DNA of 49,244 bases from IMG/VR virus record IMGVR_UViG_3300049929_000018, positions 1 to 49,244 of that record. One strand, given 5' to 3'. Made by a program: the position numbers and the translations under genes. The DNA comes from a virus. Positions 1 to 5,097 of the stretch are shown piece after piece (positions within the stretch are counted from its first letter, which is position 1; every line of letters begins with the position of its first letter). The notes beneath the pieces were generated by a model. The model did no database searches. It was not told the DNA's origin and worked only from the letters and a program-made list of their open reading frames with translations.

Positions 1-46
1 TACCAGCTACCACAAAGCCGAGGCAGTTTCGAGGGGTCTTTACTGC

Positions 47-72
47 CTTGGGACTTCACCCAAGTATTTTTT
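47..72 (+). terminator. Rho-independent terminator, left copy
   Basis: A 6-bp perfect stem (CTTGGG/CCCAAG, 47-52 and 59-64) with a 6-base loop is followed by a T-rich tract (65-72). Just upstream, AGGCAGT (21-27) can pair with ACTGCCT (42-48), overlapping the terminator stem by two bases. It would stop rightward transcription entering the RHH/iteron region. The same structure recurs at 48340-48365. Confidence 0.7.
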
Positions 73-113
73 CACCAGGGATTGACACCTCTATCCGCTT
101 TTCCGATGGGTTA

Positions 114-143
114 TGCCGTCATGTGCCGTCACTTGCCTTCACT
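114..143 (+). repeat. Three tandem 10-bp repeats (TGCCKTCAYK), distal operator-like array
   Basis: Units at 114-123, 124-133 and 134-143 read TGCCGTCATG, TGCCGTCACT and TGCCTTCACT. They lie ~25 bases after a TTGACA hexamer (82-87). The same unit type recurs as a second triple array at 407-436 in this copy. Tandem 10-bp units fit one RHH dimer per helical turn, and the RHH protein encoded at 479 is the obvious candidate ligand. That assignment is inference. Confidence 0.6.
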
Positions 144-159
144 CTCCAAGCACCTCACC

Positions 160-235
160 TAATATAAACGCGCGTGCATATCACGCACATCAACACAAAT
201 TTTAATATATATATAAGTAAGTTTATGTTTAGTAA
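160..235. other. AT-rich stretch, candidate DNA unwinding element
   Basis: An A/T-dominated run including a TATATATATA core lies between the 10-bp repeats and the 11-bp iterons, preceded by GCGTG-catat-CACGC. This order (repeats, AT-rich segment, iterons, small DNA-binding protein gene) is typical of a plasmid origin or centromere. No DnaA box was recognised with confidence. Confidence 0.4.
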
Positions 236-255
236 GGGAAAAGAGGCAAAAACGG

Positions 256-310
256 TATGATCATCTTATGAGCATCTTATGATCATCTAGTGATCACCTT
301 ATGATCATCT
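256..310 (+). repeat. Five tandem 11-bp iterons (TATGATCAYCT), left copy
   Basis: Five head-to-tail 11-bp units run without gaps from 256 to 310; three are TATGATCATCT and two are variants (TATGAGCATCT, AGTGATCACCT). Further ATGATCA half-units occur at 361-376. The right copy has only four units (48549-48592). Eleven-base spacing puts every unit on the same DNA face, as for iterons or a centromere bound by a small DNA-binding protein. Confidence 0.8.
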
Positions 311-406
311 TCCCAAGAGCCGCATGGATAGGGACTATACAGGCTGTAGAACAGGGGAACATGATCAAGATGATCATAGGTATGGCGTCAAGAGGACTTG
401 AAATAG

Positions 407-436
407 TGCCTTCGATTGCCTTCGATTGCCTTCACT
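407..436 (+). repeat. Three 10-bp repeats (TGCCTTCGAT), proximal array, allele A
   Basis: Units at 407-416, 417-426 and 427-436 read TGCCTTCGAT twice and TGCCTTCACT once. They lie ~45 bases before the RHH start codon and match the distal array at 114-143 in type. In the right copy this exact place holds a different triple repeat (CGCTTGGAGT type, 48690-48719), so this is the allele-specific operator. Confidence 0.7.
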
Positions 437-478
437 TCTTGATACACTGGATGATTACCTTCCACACCCAAGGACATC

Positions 479-727
479 ATGAAGACGACTATTAACCTAT
501 CCGACGAATTACGCGGCAGACTGGACGCCCACCTTATCCGCGCAGGATCATCACTCAATAAAATAATTTCCCTGGCTCTGGATCATTACCTTTACACCCT
601 GGAGCGTGAAGCCGCCCTAAACCGGATGGCATCGCAGCCGCTACCCGGCGACCCGGTAAAAGCAGCCGCGCTACAAGTGGTCAAAGAGTTGAACAGCGAC
701 GCGCTACCAGGTGACGACCGGATTTGA
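479..727 (+). CDS. Ribbon-helix-helix DNA-binding protein, allele A
   Basis: 82 residues. The N-terminal ~50 residues look like an RHH fold: strand TTINLSD, then two helices ending near ALDHYLYTLE. The C-terminal ~30 residues (from PLPGDP) are unlike known RHH tails. The start has a Shine-Dalgarno AAGGA seven bases upstream. The stop overlaps the next start (TGATG), so the two genes are probably co-translated. The array of 10-bp repeats in front of the gene suggests autoregulation. Role inferred as partition, copy-control or incompatibility protein; an antitoxin is less likely because the partner does not resemble a known toxin. The right-hand allele (48773) differs mainly in the RHH half. 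Confidence 0.75.
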   Translation: MKTTINLSDELRGRLDAHLIRAGSSLNKIISLALDHYLYTLEREAALNRMASQPLPGDPVKAAALQVVKELNSDALPGDDRI

Positions 728-981
728 TGGACACCGAAGCCACCAGGCTCAAAAAAATTATTGCGCTCCTGGACGAGTCCGCACCGAGCCGACTGGCCAT
801 CATCACAGACACCGCAGCCGAACCCGGCAAAGTTATCTTGACTATTGCCATTCGCCACCTTGCAGCCTTCGAGATGACTGCACCCGCCGAGAAATATGAC
901 GGCTTGCGCCTGCTTGAAATTCTCGAAGAAGGTCAGAACGGCGACGATTTATATATTTTGTCGAATAATCTTACATCATAA
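727..981 (+). CDS. Hypothetical partner of the RHH protein
   Basis: 84 residues, acidic C-terminus, no membrane segment. The ATG at 727 sits on the last base of the previous stop (TGATG), implying translational coupling. No family recognised. It could be a second component of the partition or copy-control locus, or an unrecognised toxin-like partner. A closely related copy starts at 49027 with only a few changes, in contrast to the diverged RHH N-terminus next to it. Confidence 0.7.
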   Translation: MDTEATRLKKIIALLDESAPSRLAIITDTAAEPGKVILTIAIRHLAAFEMTAPAEKYDGLRLLEILEEGQNGDDLYILSNNLTS

Positions 982-1073
982 ATCCCCACTATCCATGCTC
1001 CTCTTCAGCCATATATAGCAATCTATGCTGTAATGGCGTAGATAGAACGCAGTAAAATAACTTGCAATAAAAT

Positions 1074-1122
1074 CAAAGGTATGTAATCCTGTTTGTCGAA
1101 GGGTTTTACACCTTTGTTTTTT
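1074..1122 (+). terminator. Rho-independent terminator after the RHH operon
   Basis: CAAAGG (1074-1079) and TGTAA (1082-1086) pair with TTACA (1106-1110) and CCTTTG (1111-1116), giving an 11-bp stem with a 2-base bulge, followed directly by TTTTTT (1117-1122). It isolates the RHH gene pair from the accessory genes starting at 1243. Confidence 0.7.
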
Positions 1123-1134
1123 GGGCCAAAAATT

Positions 1135-1168
1135 CAAGGGGTATTGCGTTACAAATCAAGGGGTATTG
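1135..1168 (+). promoter_or_regulatory. Two CAAGGGGTATTG direct repeats, 22 bp apart
   Basis: The exact 12-mer occurs at 1135-1146 and 1157-1168, i.e. two helical turns apart on one DNA face. The same 12-mer is dispersed elsewhere (21268, 47986, and reversed at 46277), with shorter matches at 4724 and 2506. Likely operator sites for a regulator of this promoter region; the binding protein is unknown. Confidence 0.6.
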
Positions 1169-1173
1169 AATGC

Positions 1174-1190
1174 TGGCACGGTAACTGCTT
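1174..1190 (+). promoter_or_regulatory. Possible sigma-54-type promoter
   Basis: TGGCACG followed after four bases by CTGCTT puts GG (1175-1176) and GC (1187-1188) exactly 12 bp apart, matching the -24/-12 pattern TGGCACG-N4-TTGCW. It lies 55-70 bases before the start at 1243 and right after the two 12-mer repeats. A chance match is possible. Confidence 0.3.
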
Positions 1191-1206
1191 ATGTAATAAA
1201 TACTGA

Positions 1207-1225
1207 CCCGGCAGAACCGGGACAC
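1207..1225 (+). promoter_or_regulatory. 5'-UTR hairpin-ACAC element 1
   Basis: CCCGG (1207-1211), loop CAGAA, CCGGG (1217-1221), then ACAC (1222-1225), eighteen bases before the start codon at 1243. It is one of four copies with the same 5-bp stem, 5-base loop and ACAC trailer but different stem sequences, so base pairing is conserved by compensatory change. Confidence 0.65.
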
Positions 1226-1242
1226 TAAACGGAGAAATTGAA

Positions 1243-1524
1243 ATGGAAATGCGAGATATCAGGCATCACATGAAAGTAACCCTTGAAGGCGATAGAACCA
1301 CATACACAGTGCAGGCAACACACACCGAACGCCACGAGGTTTTTATTACCGCCCGTTTCGGAAATGACACCGTTGGACGCTGGTACGCCGTCCACCTGCT
1401 AACCGAAAAAACAAACATGACGAAAGCCTTGGCAGAGGCGCAAGCAATCGCACGCAAGGCAGCCAATGCGGAGATTAAGAAAGCAATAGCAGAGGACAGA
1501 GCCGCAGGAAGTGAAGATTATTAG
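1243..1524 (+). CDS. Hypothetical accessory protein, 93 aa
   Basis: The start is supported by GGAG at 1231-1234. The first half reads as alternating beta strands (VTLEG, TYTVQAT, HEVFITARF, VGRWYAVHLL); the second half is a long alanine- and charge-rich helix. No known family recognised. It is the first gene of the rightward plasmid-type block and carries hairpin-ACAC element 1 in its leader. Confidence 0.75.
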   Translation: MEMRDIRHHMKVTLEGDRTTYTVQATHTERHEVFITARFGNDTVGRWYAVHLLTEKTNMTKALAEAQAIARKAANAEIKKAIAEDRAAGSEDY

Positions 1525-1534
1525 TCCCTCAAGC

Positions 1535-1557
1535 AATGCGCCTATACCTGGCGCATT
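1535..1557 (+). promoter_or_regulatory. Intergenic hairpin ahead of ardC
   Basis: AATGCGCC (1535-1542) and GGCGCATT (1550-1557) form a perfect 8-bp stem with a 7-base loop just after the stop at 1524. No T-tract follows, so it is not a classical terminator. Comparable hairpins lie at the same relative place at 2495-2515 and 3357-3380, each preceding a hairpin-ACAC element. Confidence 0.55.
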
Positions 1558-1581
1558 ACTGGACGGATTACCGCACACCTA

Positions 1582-1600
1582 CCAAGAGGCACTTGGACAC
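1582..1600 (+). promoter_or_regulatory. 5'-UTR hairpin-ACAC element 2
   Basis: CCAAG (1582-1586), loop AGGCA, CTTGG (1592-1596), ACAC (1597-1600), fourteen bases before the ArdC start at 1614. Compared with element 1 the stem is changed on both strands while pairing is kept. Confidence 0.65.
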
Positions 1601-1613
1601 CGAAGGAAAAATC

Positions 1614-2483
1614 ATGACACAAGATATTTATCAAATCGTTACAGACAAAATCATTGCACAGCTTGAAGGCGGTTTAATCCCGTGGGTTAAGCCTTGGACG
1701 AATAGCGGACACGGCGGACTTCCTTTTAATGCAGCCACAGGCAAGGCGTACCGTGGAATAAATACCATGATTCTCTTTGCACCCGGCGCTGGCGAAGGTT
1801 GGATGACCTACATTCAGGCGAAGGAAGCAGGCGGACAGGTAAGGAAAGGCGAAAAAGGATCGATGGTAGTTTTTTTCAAGCCGTGGAAAATCGAAGACAA
1901 AAACGCGCCGGCAGGAAGTGAAGTTACGACCAAGACCATACCCATCTTAAAAAGCTACACAGTTTTTCATACATCGCAGATCGATAACCTGGCTGAAAAA
2001 TATCTACCGAAGGAAGCCGCGCCAGTCCCTGAAAAAATCCGCATCGAAGCCGCTGAAGCGTACATGGCACAGGCGACGATAAACCACGGCGGCGACCGTG
2101 CCTACTACCGCCTAGCAACTGACGCCATTCAACTCCCGATTCAATCGCAATTCAAATCGATAGATGACTACTACGCAACCGCATTGCATGAGCTCACCCA
2201 CTGGACTGGCCACGCTGACAGATGCGCGCGTGAATATGGGAAACGTTTTGGCGATCAAGCGTATGCGCGAGAAGAACTGGTGGCAGAAATGGGAGCCGCG
2301 TTTTTATGCGGTAAGACTGGTATCGCCGGACAGCTTCAACATGCTAGCTATCTGGCGTCATGGCTCAAGGTACTCAAGGCCGATAAGAGAGCGATTGTCG
2401 TGGCAGCAGGCGCAGCACAGAAGGCCGCCGACTTCATAACCGGGTGGAAATCTGAAGAGAAGGCGGAAGAAATAGCAGCCTGA
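1614..2483 (+). CDS. ardC: ArdC-type antirestriction protein
   Basis: 289 residues. The N-terminal domain (~1-125) has the ArdC-N ssDNA-binding pattern with IPWVKPW near residue 23 and the GKAYRGIN segment near 43. The C-terminal metallopeptidase-like domain has a zinc motif HELTH (192-196) and the glutamates of EELVAEMGAAF (220-230). ArdC proteins protect incoming plasmid DNA from host restriction. The ATG at 1614 is chosen over an upstream in-frame ATG because of GAAGGA at 1602-1607 and the leader hairpin. On a phage-plasmid it would help establishment after injection or conjugation. Family assignment is confident; activity is inferred. Confidence 0.9.
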   Translation: MTQDIYQIVTDKIIAQLEGGLIPWVKPWTNSGHGGLPFNAATGKAYRGINTMILFAPGAGEGWMTYIQAKEAGGQVRKGEKGSMVVFFKPWKIEDKNAPAGSEVTTKTIPILKSYTVFHTSQIDNLAEKYLPKEAAPVPEKIRIEAAEAYMAQATINHGGDRAYYRLATDAIQLPIQSQFKSIDDYYATALHELTHWTGHADRCAREYGKRFGDQAYAREELVAEMGAAFLCGKTGIAGQLQHASYLASWLKVLKADKRAIVVAAGAAQKAADFITGWKSEEKAEEIAA

Positions 2484-2494
2484 GTTTTTCAGGT

Positions 2495-2515
2495 AATACC
2501 CCTAGCAAGGGTATT
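2495..2515 (+). promoter_or_regulatory. Intergenic hairpin after ardC
   Basis: AATACCC (2495-2501) and GGGTATT (2509-2515) form a 7-bp stem with a 7-base loop. Its right arm overlaps a shortened copy of the dispersed motif (CAAGGGTATTG, 2506-2516). It could be an RNA hairpin, an operator, or both. Confidence 0.5.
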
Positions 2516-2535
2516 GCCGGAAGAATTTAAATCGA

Positions 2536-2554
2536 CCAGGCGACACCTGGACAC
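2536..2554 (+). promoter_or_regulatory. 5'-UTR hairpin-ACAC element 3
   Basis: CCAGG (2536-2540), loop CGACA, CCTGG (2546-2550), ACAC (2551-2554), 22 bases before the ATG at 2576 with AAGGAG in between (2562-2567). Third member of the covarying set. Confidence 0.65.
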
Positions 2555-2575
2555 CGCAACAAAGGAGAAAACAGC

Positions 2576-2905
2576 ATGGAAACCAAGGAAGCAATAGCCG
2601 CAATTAACGAAATCTCACTAAACCGCCTGCAAGCGGAGGTTTTCCCTGGTAGCACTATTTATTCAATATGCCGCCATGTATCCGCATCGAAGATCACCCG
2701 CAGTTATGCCTTCCTCATTATCAAGGACGGCGAATTATGGGAGATAACCTACATGATAGCCCGTGCCATTGGATACCACGTAAACGACGCACACGGCGGA
2801 ATTGAGACAAGAGGATACGGGAAGGAAGGCGCGCACCATCTTGTTATGGACGTAGCGCGAAAACTTTTTAATGACGCGTGCGCCTTGCACCATCGGGACA
2901 TTTAA
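2576..2905 (+). CDS. Hypothetical accessory protein, 109 aa
   Basis: A strong Shine-Dalgarno site (AAGGAG) precedes the ATG. The sequence shows a helical N-terminus, a central mixed alpha/beta part (YAFLIIKDGELWEITYMIARAI) and a histidine-rich C-terminus (AHHLVMDVARKL, LHHRDI). No family recognised. Neighbours and the leader hairpin place it with ArdC in the plasmid establishment block. Confidence 0.75.
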   Translation: METKEAIAAINEISLNRLQAEVFPGSTIYSICRHVSASKITRSYAFLIIKDGELWEITYMIARAIGYHVNDAHGGIETRGYGKEGAHHLVMDVARKLFNDACALHHRDI

Positions 2906-2907
2906 TC

Positions 2908-3096
2908 ATGAATCCATTTGCAGATATGTCCATCATGAAAACACTAAAACTACTAGAGGCACTAAGGGACATTAGGGAGGCGCTATACAACGTCCCGGAA
3001 GTTGGGGAAGTGTATGACCAGCAGCACAGCGACACTCACATGAGAGCCGCATTGCTAATTACTGATCTGATAAGACAAGCAGAAGATTTACTTTAA
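2908..3096 (+). CDS. Hypothetical small protein, 62 aa
   Basis: Mostly helical, begins two bases after the preceding stop. The Shine-Dalgarno site is weak; internal ATGs at 2926 or 2935 are alternatives. No family recognised. Position between two supported genes suggests it is translated in the same operon. Confidence 0.5.
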   Translation: MNPFADMSIMKTLKLLEALRDIREALYNVPEVGEVYDQQHSDTHMRAALLITDLIRQAEDLL

Positions 3097-3130
3097 CCCA
3101 TCCGACTAAAAAAATAACCGAGAAAACATC

Positions 3131-3346
3131 ATGAAAATGAACGCAGCAGCACGCAAAAAGATACTTGATAACCTGGTAATAGTCGCCGCCAAGTATCGGC
3201 AAATGTCCATAGAACTGAGAGGCGCAACAAATCCGCAAGTGATAGCCGCGCATCACCGCAGCGACGGACTGGCGGACGCATTCGACGCCGTACTAGACGC
3301 CATGAAAGGCGACCCGGTACTTCTCAACCTTTACGCGGAGAAATAG
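3131..3346 (+). CDS. Hypothetical small protein, 71 aa
   Basis: Helical throughout, with N-terminal MKMNAAARKKILDNL and an LADAFDAVLDAMK helix. The start is preceded by GAGAAAAC. No family recognised. It sits in the accessory block between ArdC and the DUF2958-like gene. Confidence 0.6.
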   Translation: MKMNAAARKKILDNLVIVAAKYRQMSIELRGATNPQVIAAHHRSDGLADAFDAVLDAMKGDPVLLNLYAEK

Positions 3347-3356
3347 CTTATCAAGT

Positions 3357-3380
3357 TATAGCCCCGGCACCGGGACTATA
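3357..3380 (+). promoter_or_regulatory. Intergenic inverted repeat before the DUF2958-like gene
   Basis: TATAG (3357-3361) pairs with CTATA (3376-3380), and inside it CCCGG (3363-3367) with CCGGG (3370-3374), with one C-A mismatch. The apex is only two bases, so the inner pairs would open in RNA; as DNA it is a near-palindrome. It occupies the same place as the hairpins at 1535 and 2495. Confidence 0.5.
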
Positions 3381-3397
3381 GCTGGACGAGTTACCGA

Positions 3398-3416
3398 CCA
3401 GGCGGAACCTGGACAC
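3398..3416 (+). promoter_or_regulatory. 5'-UTR hairpin-ACAC element 4
   Basis: CCAGG (3398-3402), loop CGGAA, CCTGG (3408-3412), ACAC (3413-3416), sixteen bases before the ATG at 3432. The segment upstream (CTGGACGAGTTACCG) also resembles that upstream of element 2 (CTGGACGGATTACCG). Confidence 0.65.
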
Positions 3417-3431
3417 ACTGGAGAAATGAAA

Positions 3432-3851
3432 ATGTATACCGAAACCGCAGCAATGGCAGCACTGGCACAATTATCGAGAGCGGGGTTTATTGGCGCAGCC
3501 CAACGTTCAGCAATCAAAACCGGATTCGCCAGCGAAGAGAAACAATTCTTTTTTGACAAAATTGGCGACCTTTCCGACGCGATCCAGTCTATGCCAAAAA
3601 CATATGACCAAGACGGACTTGGACAACAAGCCGTAGCGCACTTGCATTACTTTGTCGGAGGTTGTGACTGGTACATCACTGAAAAAGACATGCTGGCAGA
3701 ACAGCGTCAGGCCTTCGGACTGGCCGACCTTGGATATGGCGGCGAACTTGGCTATATCTGGCTAGGAGAAATCACGGCAGCAGGCGCAGAAATAGACCTG
3801 TACTGGACACCTACAACCCTTTCGACAATAGGAAAAACAACAGGAGCGTGA
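3432..3851 (+). CDS. DUF2958-like plasmid protein
   Basis: 139 residues. The C-terminal two thirds fit the DUF2958 pattern common on conjugative plasmids: a WYITE segment, then FGLADLGYGGELGYIWLGEI, then IDLYWTPTTLS. The N-terminal ~45 residues are less typical. ATG 3432 is preferred to ATG 3426 because TGGAG lies at 3419-3423. DUF2958 proteins often neighbour ArdC on plasmids; function unknown. Confidence 0.65.
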   Translation: MYTETAAMAALAQLSRAGFIGAAQRSAIKTGFASEEKQFFFDKIGDLSDAIQSMPKTYDQDGLGQQAVAHLHYFVGGCDWYITEKDMLAEQRQAFGLADLGYGGELGYIWLGEITAAGAEIDLYWTPTTLSTIGKTTGA

Positions 3852-3855
3852 CATC

Positions 3856-4119
3856 ATGAGATTCAATCAAATTGACGCTAAAATTGTAGCGTCCCCAAAC
3901 ATAGGAGCGATTATGGCCACATCAGAATTAGACCGACTGAAGGCAATCAATAAAACCTTACTGGAAGCGTTAAAGCTGGCGGAAGTTGAATGCCGCATAG
4001 CAGCGGAGGAATGCCAGGATAATAATGAAGTTCATGAAGGTTTTGAAAGAGCCAGCGAAATTGCACAGGCCGCAATCTTTGAGGCAGGCGGCGAACCCGT
4101 TGACTTCGGGATACAGTAA
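3856..4119 (+). CDS. Hypothetical coiled-coil protein, 87 aa
   Basis: Alanine- and glutamate-rich helix (about residues 24-70) typical of small phage or plasmid coiled-coil proteins. Two starts are credible: ATG 3856 (GGAG nine bases upstream) or ATG 3913, which has an equally good AGGAG five bases upstream and would give a 68-residue product beginning MATSELDRLKAIN. No family recognised. Confidence 0.65.
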   Translation: MRFNQIDAKIVASPNIGAIMATSELDRLKAINKTLLEALKLAEVECRIAAEECQDNNEVHEGFERASEIAQAAIFEAGGEPVDFGIQ

Positions 4120-4131
4120 TACCGCTTTCCC

Positions 4132-4175
4132 ATCACATTCATATCAAAGACACATTATAATGATATGAATGTGAT
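4132..4175 (+). promoter_or_regulatory. Perfect 15-bp inverted repeat upstream of 4215
   Basis: ATCACATTCATATCA (4132-4146) and its exact complement (4161-4175) flank a 14-base AT-rich spacer. A smaller TGATA/TATCA pair follows at 4172-4187. It lies 40 bases before the ATG at 4215. Palindromic dyad in DNA fits an operator for a dimeric repressor; as RNA it could also terminate or fold, but no T-tract follows. Confidence 0.7.
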
Positions 4176-4214
4176 AAATTAATATCACTTTACTATGAAT
4201 TAGATTAGGATAAT

Positions 4215-4682
4215 ATGTTCAACCAGCGATCTAAGAAACCGCTAGTCATGACGCACTTTCATAAAGACACAAGCCCGGAAGTGCGAAGAGTTTTGACGGA
4301 TTTACATAGAAGCGGGGAAAGAGTCCGCTTGTTTTATGGCGATCCCAAGAGCGGAAAAGCCTGGCCTGAAGTGATAGATGTTTTTGGGCGAATTGGCGTA
4401 GACCCTGGCGAGATTCAAGTACCGATTTTGAGAACTGTAGATGGTAGCGAAAAGGGCGGGAAAATCCGTGACTCGTCTATCGTTGCGATACTTGGAAAGG
4501 GCGGGCAATGGCATTACAGACACCCCTCTTTTTCCGTTGGCGAGTGGGCAGTTATACCGGCTCCCAATGAGGATTATTTAGACGCTGTTACGTTTGACGG
4601 CGGAATTATCGAACTATTCAAGAAGGTCGGGCAGGCACGGCGCTTCAAGGATTTTATGAGCGGCAGGCGGGCAAACAGGTAG
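4215..4682 (+). CDS. Conserved plasmid-type hypothetical protein, 155 aa
   Basis: The start has AGGA five bases upstream. Central region RVRLFYGDPKSGKAWPEVIDVFGRIG followed by IQVPILRT and a DSSIVAIL segment resembles a plasmid-borne protein type I have seen near replication or transfer genes, but I cannot name a family with certainty. No membrane segment. The long inverted repeat at 4132-4175 probably regulates it. Confidence 0.7.
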   Translation: MFNQRSKKPLVMTHFHKDTSPEVRRVLTDLHRSGERVRLFYGDPKSGKAWPEVIDVFGRIGVDPGEIQVPILRTVDGSEKGGKIRDSSIVAILGKGGQWHYRHPSFSVGEWAVIPAPNEDYLDAVTFDGGIIELFKKVGQARRFKDFMSGRRANR

Positions 4683-4710
4683 CAAATTATCCTGTAAGTC
4701 TGCCTTTTTA

Positions 4711-4750
4711 ATAGCCAACAATTCAATACCCCTTTTTATTGGGTGGCTAT
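4711..4750 (+). promoter_or_regulatory. Inverted repeat enclosing a dispersed-motif copy
   Basis: ATAGCCA (4711-4717) and TGGCTAT (4744-4750) flank a reverse-strand AAAGGGGTATTG (4724-4735). The structure lies 20-60 bases before the ATG at 4771, where an operator is expected. Confidence 0.5.
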
Positions 4751-4770
4751 CTATTTTAAAAGGAGGACGA

Positions 4771-5097
4771 ATGGCCGCGCGACGATTATTTACACCGGAA
4801 TTCAGGAATGAAGCTATTGCCGCATCTCTGGCAGCAGAAGAAAGCAGAGAAGAGACACAAAAACAACTTGCTGCACGGCTTGATATACACCCAAGCGTTT
4901 TGCAGAGATGGGTGAGGGATTATAGAAAAAACCCGAAAAGAGCTTATACCAAAAAAGCTATAGCCACACAAAACGCCTACCTTCCATCGCCCCCCGATAC
5001 CACCCCAACAAACGAAAGCAAAGAGCTTAAAAACCTACGCATCGAGCGCGATCTTTTAAAAGGTCTACTCGCTCATTACATGGGAGGCAAACCATGA
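4771..5097 (+). CDS. Stand-alone transposase OrfA-like HTH protein
   Basis: 108 residues. The N-terminus matches the IS3-type OrfA/HTH pattern: RLFTPEFRNEAI, then a helix-turn-helix ending LDIHPSVLQRWVRDY. The C-terminus has a leucine-rich helix (LKNLRIERDLLKGLLAHYM) as in OrfA multimerisation. No OrfB, terminal repeats or target duplication were seen nearby, and the stop overlaps the next start by 4 bases (ATGA). A very strong AAAGGAGGACG site precedes it. It therefore looks like a domesticated DNA-binding protein rather than an active insertion sequence. Confidence 0.75.
   Translation: MAARRLFTPEFRNEAIAASLAAEESREETQKQLAARLDIHPSVLQRWVRDYRKNPKRAYTKKAIATQNAYLPSPPDTTPTNESKELKNLRIERDLLKGLLAHYMGGKP

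Larger units (their letters stand above)
1..951. repeat. Left copy of a long, diverged terminal direct repeat
   Basis: The first ~950 bases reappear at 48294-49244 in the same orientation. The offset is 48293 at the start and 48300 after about position 640, so the copies differ in length by 7 bases inside. Most of the repeat is near-identical with scattered substitutions. The segment from about 407 to 640 is strongly diverged; it holds the promoter-proximal 10-bp repeats and the DNA-binding half of the RHH gene. This pattern fits either a circular genome assembled from two alleles or a real tandem of related units. A simple assembly overlap would give identical ends. Confidence 0.95.

Noticed and set aside
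112-143. Short tandem repeats as a CRISPR array
   Set aside because: Units are 10-11 bp without spacers and there are no cas genes; they fit operators or iterons.
479-981. RHH gene and its partner as a toxin-antitoxin pair
   Set aside because: Order and overlap fit, but the partner lacks any known toxin layout and the upstream repeat arrays fit partition or copy control better. Not excluded experimentally.
4771-5097. Active IS3-type insertion sequence
   Set aside because: No OrfB, no terminal inverted repeats or target duplication; the frame overlaps the next gene as in an operon.
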